Origin: CAYZJV01 sp964482325
GTDB lineage: Bacteria > Spirochaetota > Spirochaetia > Sphaerochaetales > Sphaerochaetaceae
Assembly: GCA_964482325.1 (NCBI GenBank)
Contig: CAYZXD010000040.1
Location: 1-20,705, forward strand
Direction: 5' to 3'
DNA: 20,705 nt
The position numbers and the translations under genes are program-made. The notes beneath the pieces are model-generated. The model had not been told where the DNA came from and did not search any database. It was given only the letters and a program-made list of their open reading frames with translations. Positions 14,802 through 20,705 of the stretch are shown one piece after another. How positions within the stretch are numbered: position 1 is the first letter of the stretch; the number at the start of each line of letters is the position of its first letter.

Positions 14802-15035
14802 ACATACCTTCTTTACTCCAAAGAGGAGGTTGTTATGATCTATGTTTACTATTCTCCTCAGATGTGAAAAAAGCAAGAGCAGGACCGGAAATTTCGTCAC
14901 AAAACGTTGCCGATCGGTTTGTCTCCGATTTTTATTGTCTGTTTTAAAATCCTGGATTACGATCATCTTGGGTGTTATGTATGTGATTGTGTTCCTGATC
15001 GGGGTAAGGACGATTTGCCTTCCAGGAGGATAATG
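14802..15035. promoter_or_regulatory. Divergent gap between the two large lipoprotein genes
   Basis: This gap must hold the promoters of both lipoprotein genes, but I cannot pick out convincing -35/-10 pairs. It contains a strong ribosome site GAGGAGG (14823-14829), five bases before an ATG that opens a ten-codon frame (14835-14867), and an overlapping 63-codon frame that runs up to the large lipoprotein start. Confidence 0.4.
14842..15033 (+). CDS. Possible small membrane protein upstream of the large lipoprotein
   Basis: A 63-residue frame with a basic, Cys-containing first half and one hydrophobic segment near the end (SWITIILGVMYVIVFLIGV). Its TAA at 15031-15033 overlaps an ATG at 15033 in the TAATG arrangement typical of coupled translation, and the ribosome site of the next gene lies within it. 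Against it, GAGGAGG is 12 bases from its ATG and better placed for the ten-codon frame at 14835, and no family is recognised. It may be real or chance. Confidence 0.22.
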   Translation: MFTILLRCEKSKSRTGNFVTKRCRSVCLRFLLSVLKSWITIILGVMYVIVFLIGVRTICLPGG

Positions 15036-17846
15036 ATGTATTTGCCGAATTTCCGTCGAATTATGATGTACCTGCTCGTTGCCGGTACGCTCTGTTCCAC
15101 TTCCAGCTGTCTCAGCCCGCTGGATTTTTCTTTCGAACAGTATATGGGTGCTTCTGTATCATCTTCTGAACAAGTTGTCGAGCAAGCGATCCTGAAGGAG
15201 ATGGGATATGATGCATATGGATCGGGCAGTACCCATCTGCTCGCTCCTTCAGTTGCCGATTATCCATTTACTGCCGGACAGCTGCCGGTGTTTGATCCGA
15301 TTCCTATAGAATTTGATGTTCCAACACTGCACGAGCAGGAGTTGCTGCAACAGGCACGCGATGAGGTAGTGCAGGACCGAAGCGTATCATCGGATCCCTT
15401 TCAGTTTGTTACTCGCAGTCTCACCCGTGATACCTTGCTTGCGTATGCCCGACAGAAATATGAGGAAGCGCTCTTGGTGATGGATAGTGAATCAGCAGGG
15501 GAACTGAATCGGCTTATCCCCTTTCAGCCTGATTTCTCTGGGGCCCATGGAGATAGTAAAAAAGCACGTGAGCTGGCACAACCGACAGCCCTGGCAGTAT
15601 TGTATGGAGATGAGCAACCCTTTAAGGTCGCTCTCGCTGCAGCAGTGCTCACCCTGGATCCCGATGATCCTCTCACGGTTAATAATTTTGCCTCTGCAAT
15701 AATCCCGACAAAAGATCCTGAGGCGGTTCTTGCTCAACAGGCTGCCGATATCTTTCGGTATGCGTATACCTTGAGTTTATATCAGGGGCAGGGAACTGCA
15801 GACAGTCTGATCATTCTGGTGAATCTTGGTAATGTGCTGCTTGATCTGCAACAGACAGAGCATGCAAAGTCCGCATTCATTCTTGCGCTGGATACTGATC
15901 CCTCATACTGGGATGCTGCTGTGGGCCTCGCTTCCTGCTACTGGGCGGAAGGAATGCGGTTGAAAGCTCGAGCGGTACTTGAGGATGCTCAGTTAGCCCG
16001 ACCGGCACTGTTTGCGATGCAGGCAACCTGTGGGAAAGCCATTGAAGAACTTGGCGAAGTGATTGATATCCCGATTGATGCTCCTGAAGCGGTGCACGAG
16101 CAGGCTATCACCGCAGTTGCGGAGATTCCGATAGTTACCGCTGCTGATTTTATTTCATCAATGGATCAGAATACCCGAAATACCCTTCGTGGATTCGTTG
16201 AATATTTGAGCCCGATAGGAAGTTACCAGACACCGAAGATTACTCAAGTGACTGCCTATGGATCGCTTCAGGCGATGAGACAGCCTCATGGATTTGCGGC
16301 TTTATCCGATTTTACTGAATCGGTAGCCTTGTTTGCTACCAAGACTGCCGCGTCTCAAGCGCAGCAGATCATGAATCAGACAGGTGATATGGGTTTGCAG
16401 GTTGATATCACGGGAATTGATTTAGCCGATCTTGAAGCCCATCCGGAACATTATGCCCAGTACGAGGGGGGTCAAGCAACCGTATCAGGTGTTGATAACG
16501 TATATGCTTATGCAGCCGATATGGAACAGCAAGCGAGACAAGCAGAATTGGATCTGGCAAACAACCGTACAGCATCAAGTCTGCAGCTTGCCACTGAGTT
16601 GGATCCTTCATTCGTCATTTTTCAGTTGAATCCAGCTGAGTATGTTGATCCGGCCAATGTACTCATTCAGCGGTATAATATGATGCTCTATCAAATCAAG
16701 TACAACACGTATGGGAAATATCTTTTCTCATTGTCGCACAAGGCGTTCACTACCGTTCAGGCTATCATTCAGCAGGCAGGGATGCGTCTTTCGGGATTGG
16801 AAGAGCTGTTCGGTGAATGCAATGATGAGTGCGAGGATGCCGTAAAACAGTGGAATCAGATTTGTTCTTCCTATTGGAATCAGGCGACGTCCTATGCATC
16901 TGTACAATATGTGAAGAAAATTGCACCACAGGCTGAAGCTTTTTATCATGATGTGTTTCGTCACGTGGCTTTGATTTCAGCCCCTGAGGTCCGTGATCGT
17001 AAGGATCGTGAGTTGCGTGCAACAATTGATCAGGCAGTTGCTATGGGTCTTGAAGCAGTCCTTATGGCGTATGGAGCTTTTGATTATTACCCGGTACAAG
17101 AGGCCTGCTGTCAGGATAGGACACGGATCGATGAAATCGAAGAAGTAGAGACACAACGTGTGGCTAAGAACAGGGGAGAGAAGAAGCGATTCGACTCGGG
17201 AGATATTCCCCCGTCATCACCACTGTTTAAAAAACTTGATAGCTATGGTACTGATCTCGATATTCCGTTTGTTCCGATTTCCGGAAGAATCTCAGCAGCC
17301 CGGGAAGATCTGAAGATCAAGTTTGACATGCCGATCGGTGGGGGACCTGCACTGGACTACCGCTATACGAAAAACAAGTTTACCGGACAGAGTATGCATG
17401 ATGGATCAGTATCCTACAAATTTTCAGGGAAATCTGGTGGAGCTACCCTTGAAGGGCGTCTATCACTGAGCGGAAAAATCGGCTTCAATGGGGATGGCTC
17501 GGTAAGTGATTATGGGTTTGGGGTATCAGGAGATGCAACAGCTTCATATAAAGGGGGATCTGTTACTGTCTCCGGTGGAACAACAATCGGTCCCGAGGGA
17601 ATGTCCTTCACTGGGGATGCTTCAGGGTCCTTCACTGCACAACTTCCTGGTGCTGAGGCTGTCGAAGTCCAGGTTGCAGTACAACGGGATGGCTCACTTA
17701 CCATAGATCCGCAGATAGCATTTGATCCTATCGGTGATCTTATCGGTGAAGCTGCCGAATCGGCAATGCAGGAATCAGATTCGCAGACGAGGGCTACAGA
17801 TAAACACCAGGATAAGAAGGTTTTCTCAGGAAAATTTGTACTCTGA
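15036..17846 (+). CDS. Large lipoprotein with TPR-like helices and a glycine-rich beta tail
   Basis: A 936-residue exported protein, function unknown. Signal at 1-24 ending TSSC (Cys25). Residues about 236-325 look like two or three TPR repeats (LVNLGNVLLDLQQTEHAKSA and YWDAAVGLASCYWAEGMRLK). Residues about 500-700 are helical with two cysteine groups: CNDEC and a nearby Cys (about 595-612), and CC (about 690). A charged linker follows, then a Gly/Ser/Thr-rich alternating region (about 766-870, such as GFGVSGDATASYKGGSVTVS) suggesting a regular beta sheet or fibre-like tail. AGGAGG lies six bases before this ATG; an ATG three bases earlier is possible and longer starts lack a signal. It is divergent from the four-repeat lipoprotein. 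Confidence 0.85.
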   Translation: MYLPNFRRIMMYLLVAGTLCSTSSCLSPLDFSFEQYMGASVSSSEQVVEQAILKEMGYDAYGSGSTHLLAPSVADYPFTAGQLPVFDPIPIEFDVPTLHEQELLQQARDEVVQDRSVSSDPFQFVTRSLTRDTLLAYARQKYEEALLVMDSESAGELNRLIPFQPDFSGAHGDSKKARELAQPTALAVLYGDEQPFKVALAAAVLTLDPDDPLTVNNFASAIIPTKDPEAVLAQQAADIFRYAYTLSLYQGQGTADSLIILVNLGNVLLDLQQTEHAKSAFILALDTDPSYWDAAVGLASCYWAEGMRLKARAVLEDAQLARPALFAMQATCGKAIEELGEVIDIPIDAPEAVHEQAITAVAEIPIVTAADFISSMDQNTRNTLRGFVEYLSPIGSYQTPKITQVTAYGSLQAMRQPHGFAALSDFTESVALFATKTAASQAQQIMNQTGDMGLQVDITGIDLADLEAHPEHYAQYEGGQATVSGVDNVYAYAADMEQQARQAELDLANNRTASSLQLATELDPSFVIFQLNPAEYVDPANVLIQRYNMMLYQIKYNTYGKYLFSLSHKAFTTVQAIIQQAGMRLSGLEELFGECNDECEDAVKQWNQICSSYWNQATSYASVQYVKKIAPQAEAFYHDVFRHVALISAPEVRDRKDRELRATIDQAVAMGLEAVLMAYGAFDYYPVQEACCQDRTRIDEIEEVETQRVAKNRGEKKRFDSGDIPPSSPLFKKLDSYGTDLDIPFVPISGRISAAREDLKIKFDMPIGGGPALDYRYTKNKFTGQSMHDGSVSYKFSGKSGGATLEGRLSLSGKIGFNGDGSVSDYGFGVSGDATASYKGGSVTVSGGTTIGPEGMSFTGDASGSFTAQLPGAEAVEVQVAVQRDGSLTIDPQIAFDPIGDLIGEAAESAMQESDSQTRATDKHQDKKVFSGKFVL

Positions 17847-18134
17847 TCAGTGTTTTCTCTTTGGATTATCGGGGAACCACCCTTTTTGTACTCGCGCCTC
17901 CTGTTCAAACAACTCACGGATACTCCACAACGATGAAAATCCGACTATACTTACGATTGCAGAAATCGTGAGGTTGTCAATGAACAGAGCGATACCAACG
18001 AGTATTATGCCGACTCCCAGGAATACCGGCCAAATCTTCTTGCCAAAGTAATACTCAGATTTGATGACGATCGGATGAAAGATCCCGATGATGATAAAAG
18101 CTGCAGCTCCGATAAGTAACCCGTGAAAACTCAT
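17847..18134 (-). CDS. DUF4491-family small membrane protein
   Basis: A 95-residue inner-membrane protein with three hydrophobic helices. It matches DUF4491 from memory: MSFHGLLIGAAAFIIIGIFH at the start, KSEYYFGKKIWPVF in the middle and a soluble end with RELFEQ and KGWFPDNPKRK. The function of the family is unknown. GAGAGGAG precedes the ATG. It lies 24 bases after the acetyltransferase gene, so the two are probably one operon. Its stop abuts the stop of the large lipoprotein gene with no base between. Confidence 0.85.
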   Translation of the reverse strand: MSFHGLLIGAAAFIIIGIFHPIVIKSEYYFGKKIWPVFLGVGIILVGIALFIDNLTISAIVSIVGFSSLWSIRELFEQEARVQKGWFPDNPKRKH

Positions 18135-18158
18135 AGTATGCTCCTCTCGTATTCAGTC

Positions 18159-18710
18159 TCACTCGTTTATTTTCCTCTCAACCGGATCGTTGAGAAGTGA
18201 AAGTTTCATCAGATAATCGTGTTGTACATCATTGCCTAAGGTGAAATGATGTTCTCCAAACTGCTTGAATCCTAGGCGTATATAGAATTGAATGGCTCGG
18301 GTGTTATGTTCCCAGACCCCGAGCCAGATCATATGGAGTTTATGCTCTCTTGCCAGATTGATGGCTTGCTGCATTAAAAGCGATCCAATATGCATGCGTT
18401 TATATGTTTTTAGCACGTAAATGCGCTGTACCTCGAGTGAATGAGGGTATTCTTGTTCTGTTTGTGCCAAGTCAAAATTGACTTTCATATATCCGGCAGG
18501 TTGCCCATGGTACAGAGCCAAATACCATTGCATATGCTCTGATGACAACTGTTGTGCTATGGTTGAAAGATTAAAGTGTTCATCGATATATGCTGCAATA
18601 TCTTCTGGAGTGTTATCAGCAAGAAAAGTCTCAGTAAAGGTATCCATTGCTAATTGCCGTAGCCGATCAAGGTCGGCAAGACTCCCTCTTTGGATGATGA
18701 TATCCTGCAT
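18159..18710 (-). CDS. GNAT-family N-acetyltransferase
   Basis: A 183-residue cytoplasmic enzyme that would move an acetyl group from acetyl-CoA to an amine; substrate unknown. The acetyl-CoA-binding block is VQRIYVLKTYKRMHIGSLLM (R/Q-x-x-G-x-G/A type loop KRMHIGS), followed by the WLGVWEHNTRAIQFYIRLGF strand-helix typical of motif B. Two in-frame ATGs lie upstream. I chose 18710 because GGAGG sits five bases before it. It is the first gene of a pair with the DUF4491 gene. Confidence 0.88.
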   Translation of the reverse strand: MQDIIIQRGSLADLDRLRQLAMDTFTETFLADNTPEDIAAYIDEHFNLSTIAQQLSSEHMQWYLALYHGQPAGYMKVNFDLAQTEQEYPHSLEVQRIYVLKTYKRMHIGSLLMQQAINLAREHKLHMIWLGVWEHNTRAIQFYIRLGFKQFGEHHFTLGNDVQHDYLMKLSLLNDPVERKINE

Positions 18711-18890
18711 GGGATCCTCCATTTGCTCTACCATAACAGTGGTTGCCGCCTCTGTCCATGTTCAGTGGGTAATTATCTCATGTTGCTATTGATCTTATCG
18801 TTACGAAAATAAAGATGGTATGACAATGCAAAAAGTTCAGATCAGTATGTGAAACTCTCTGATCCTATGATTACAGAGGTATTCATAAAA
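18711..18890. other. Gap between the acetyltransferase and AAA ATPase genes
   Basis: This gap has no supportable gene. A weak hairpin, CTCTG (18857-18861) and CAGAG (18874-18878), lies 13 bases past the ATPase stop on the minus strand. It could be a poor terminator, but the stem is only five bases and no T-run follows. Confidence 0.3.
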
Positions 18891-20156
18891 TCACGGTTTC
18901 AATGCAGTGATCGGGACCACACAAACGCCATCGCTTCTGCGATAAGCTGCGTTTGTAAGGCCGCAAACTACACAAAGAGTGGTAGCTGGATGTTTGAATT
19001 TTTTATTAATATCCAACAGCTTAGCTGCAGCCTCGTCAATCTGATGTGCCCCCAGTTTAATCTCAAAAGCAGACCAGTTGCCATCGGGAAGTTCCACTAT
19101 CGCATCAATCTCATCATTACTGTAGTCTTGGTAATGAAGGAGGTTCGCGCCGAAAGACTGAGCATAGATTCTAAGATCCCGTTCACATAAAGCTTCAAAT
19201 AAAAAACCGAACGTACGAAGATCGCCAATCAGTCGATCTTCATTGGTGATACCCAAAAGAGAACAAGCAAAAGAGGGATCGACAAAATGACGTTTTTCCG
19301 ACTGTTTTATACGCAGCGAGGATCGTAATGCAGTTGCAAATGGTTTTTGGTTTTCGATTATGAAAAGACTTGCAAAGATATTGAGGTAGTCGGCGATAGT
19401 ATCCTCGTCGATGGCTAACTGTTCAACTCCTTGTATGTCACTCTTGAGACGTGACCTCGTTGCCGTGGTACTTTCATTACGTGCAAGTGATCGAAGTAAC
19501 AACCGCATTTTTGCTTTATCACGTATTTTGTCATCCACTTTTGCCACATCGTTGGCTACTATATTGTTCAAGTATTGGGCTGGGATCTTGACTGCATCAT
19601 CGGTCGATAGTTGCAGATTGCCAGGCCATCCTCCCCTCAAAATATATGCTGCCAAATCTTGAAGATTAATCTCTCCTGTCAAACTGTTCTCTAGATGTCC
19701 GGCACACAACTTTTTCAGTGATACCATTCCAGAGGAATTGCCTGATTCGAATAATGACATAGGCATCATACGCAATCTTGCTATTCGGCCGGTGCCGCTA
19801 TGAATTATCCCCTTATGAGAAGGGGTAGCGCTACCTGTAAGGATGAATCGTCCCTTTAAATTGTCCTGATCGACAGTGAACCTCACTGCATCCCAGAGTG
19901 ACGGTACTTCTTGCCATTCATCGATCAGACGGGGATGCTTGCCATGGAGTGCCAAAGATGGATCTAACTGTGCAAGTTGCCGATTCTGAAAGTTTCCAGC
20001 AGGGTCTCCGACAAAGAACACACTTTGGGAATGCTTCTGCGCAGTCCAGGTTTTTCCACACCACTTGGGACCCTCAATGCAAACTGCTCCGAATGTCCGT
20101 AGGTATTGCTCGACTGCTTCGTCAATTATTCGTGGTCGATAGGTATTGATATCCAA
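18891..20156 (-). CDS. AAA ATPase with C-terminal DUF4143 domain
   Basis: A 421-residue stand-alone ATPase of the AAA_14/DUF4143 family, common in mobile or variable parts of bacterial and archaeal genomes and of unknown role. Walker A GPKWCGKT (29-36), Walker B RLIDEW (76-81), sensor-1 ILTGSAT (105-111) and an arginine-finger-like GTGRI (121-125) are all present. The DUF4143 part ends with NDEIDAIVELPDGNWSAFEI followed by KLG, resembling a PD-(D/E)XK nuclease core. I choose TTG at 20156 because AGGAGG sits six bases before it. The ATG ten codons upstream has no ribosome site and overlaps a leader repeat. The gene appears intact. Confidence 0.85.
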   Translation of the reverse strand: MDINTYRPRIIDEAVEQYLRTFGAVCIEGPKWCGKTWTAQKHSQSVFFVGDPAGNFQNRQLAQLDPSLALHGKHPRLIDEWQEVPSLWDAVRFTVDQDNLKGRFILTGSATPSHKGIIHSGTGRIARLRMMPMSLFESGNSSGMVSLKKLCAGHLENSLTGEINLQDLAAYILRGGWPGNLQLSTDDAVKIPAQYLNNIVANDVAKVDDKIRDKAKMRLLLRSLARNESTTATRSRLKSDIQGVEQLAIDEDTIADYLNIFASLFIIENQKPFATALRSSLRIKQSEKRHFVDPSFACSLLGITNEDRLIGDLRTFGFLFEALCERDLRIYAQSFGANLLHYQDYSNDEIDAIVELPDGNWSAFEIKLGAHQIDEAAAKLLDINKKFKHPATTLCVVCGLTNAAYRRSDGVCVVPITALKP

Positions 20157-20184
20157 TGATGTCCTCCTGCATAAAGAGTATCTC

Positions 20185-20244
20185 ATTCGGTTAGATTTGG
20201 CAACATTATTCGGTTAGATTTCCTTATTCTAATCGGTTATATTC
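20185..20244. repeat. Three 14-bp direct repeats at 23-bp spacing
   Basis: ATTCGGTTAGATTT occurs at 20185-20198 and again at 20208-20221, and a variant, AATCGGTTATATTC, at 20231-20244. Starts are exactly 23 bases apart, about two helical turns. They lie between the ATPase promoter and its ribosome site, so they are in the leader. The likely role is cooperative binding of a repressor, possibly the ATPase product; an RNA role is possible. Confidence 0.75.
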
Positions 20245-20247
20245 TTA

Positions 20248-20276
20248 CTTTTACGATAGCATTGTGTACCTGTCAA
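20248..20276 (-). promoter_or_regulatory. Promoter of the AAA ATPase gene
   Basis: On the minus strand a perfect TTGACA (20271-20276), a 17-base spacer, then TAAAAG (20248-20253). Transcription would start near 20241, within the third repeat, giving a leader of about 85 bases that carries the other two. Confidence 0.6.
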
Positions 20277-20483
20277 GAAAAATAGACACGAAAAGTATTT
20301 AATTGTATTTCTCGTTTTTAAAAGTAGCCATATCCATTTTTTTATCTTGTTTTATTTTTCCAAAAGTAGACACAGCATACATTTTTAACCAGTAAATCAG
20401 ATCAAAAAGCTGACGAGAAAACCGTTAATGGTAATAAGTAATGTGCAAAAAGACACTTAGAAGATTAAGAGTAACCTATTTAG

Positions 20484-20705
20484 TCATATTTCCTTTACTG
20501 CTATCCAGATTTCCCCAGAGGCGTAGTTTGACTGCTCTTGAGACATCCTGGTAAATGAGAAGGTAGGAGCTTTAACCAACTCGTAATGAGATGATGGTAA
20601 CCACTGGGCATAGATATTCGCCATAGTTGTCTGCAGAGAATCAGGAAATAGACCGTCAAATGGAAATACTACCCACGTGTGTGATGCAACAGGAACCTTT
20701 TCCAA
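20484..20705 (-). CDS. GyrI-like effector-binding domain protein, C-terminal part
   Basis: At least 73 residues of a protein cut by the right edge; the frame is open to the end, so the TTG there need not be the start. The visible part matches the end of the AraC-type effector-binding (GyrI-like, SOUL-related) domain: HTWVVFPFDGLFPDSLQ, then IYAQWLPSSHYELVKAP and a final GEIWIAVKE. In full-length proteins this domain follows an AraC or MerR DNA-binding head, or stands alone. Which applies here lies outside the window. Confidence 0.75.
   Translation of the reverse strand: MEKVPVASHTWVVFPFDGLFPDSLQTTMANIYAQWLPSSHYELVKAPTFSFTRMSQEQSNYASGEIWIAVKEI

Larger units (their letters stand above)
20157..20483. 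promoter_or_regulatory. AT-rich gap with ATPase promoter and repeats
   Basis: About 330 bases with no supportable gene. The part next to the ATPase holds a consensus promoter and three spaced repeats, listed separately. The part from about 20280 to 20480 is markedly AT-rich compared with the genes on both sides and contains loosely repeated AGACAC motifs (20284-20289, 20368-20373, 20451-20456). The composition suggests a junction of acquired DNA, but no transposase or clear insertion end is present. Confidence 0.5.

Noticed and set aside
14802..14966. N-terminal extension of the four-repeat lipoprotein by 55 residues
   Set aside because: It would bury the signal peptide, and the ATG at 14801 has its own ribosome site.
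14907..15035. N-terminal extension of the large lipoprotein by 43 residues
   Set aside because: AGGAGG is placed for the ATG at 15036 and the lipoprotein signal begins there.

Overview
The window looks like a chromosomal segment of a free-living or gut/sediment spirochaete, probably near Sphaerochaeta. The clues are a moderate-GC genome, strong AGGAGG ribosome sites, several lipoproteins with relaxed lipoboxes, and a sugar-binding protein whose mature end reads AAGAKEG, a form I associate with that group. The assignment is inference, because there is no rRNA or other marker gene in the window.

Region 1 (1-1925). A divergent control region holds three copies of a 14-bp palindrome (GGAATA..TATTCC type). 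It drives an IclR regulator and a TauE/SafE-type exporter to the right. An unseen gene lies to the left; only its ribosome site is in the window. The palindromes sit where an IclR protein would control both directions.

Region 2 (1900-10573). This is a carbohydrate uptake and catabolism locus. Leftward genes encode a binding protein, a double-domain ATPase and two permeases of the ribose/rhamnose/AI-2 class, followed by a DUF2200 protein. Rightward genes encode a second IclR regulator, a triose-phosphate-isomerase-like protein and an FGGY kinase. The likely scheme is import, phosphorylation, then isomerisation of a ketose phosphate. The substrate cannot be read from sequence. A strong promoter with an adjacent palindrome precedes the transporter operon, and a perfect hairpin closes the kinase gene.

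Region 3 (10578-17846). This is a cluster of envelope proteins of unknown role. It holds a small lipoprotein, a membrane-embedded LuxR-type regulator divergent from it, a lipid-anchored alpha/beta hydrolase, a lipoprotein built from four diverged ~100-residue repeats, and a 936-residue lipoprotein with TPR-like helices and a glycine-rich beta tail. This is the best candidate for an undescribed system.

Region 4 (17847-20705). Genes for a DUF4491 membrane protein and a GNAT acetyltransferase probably form an operon. Upstream lies a stand-alone AAA/DUF4143 ATPase gene whose leader carries three 14-bp repeats with exact 23-bp spacing next to a consensus promoter. An AT-rich gap follows, then the C-terminal end of a GyrI-like effector-binding protein, cut by the window edge. 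I saw no rRNA, tRNA, CRISPR array or intact insertion sequence.
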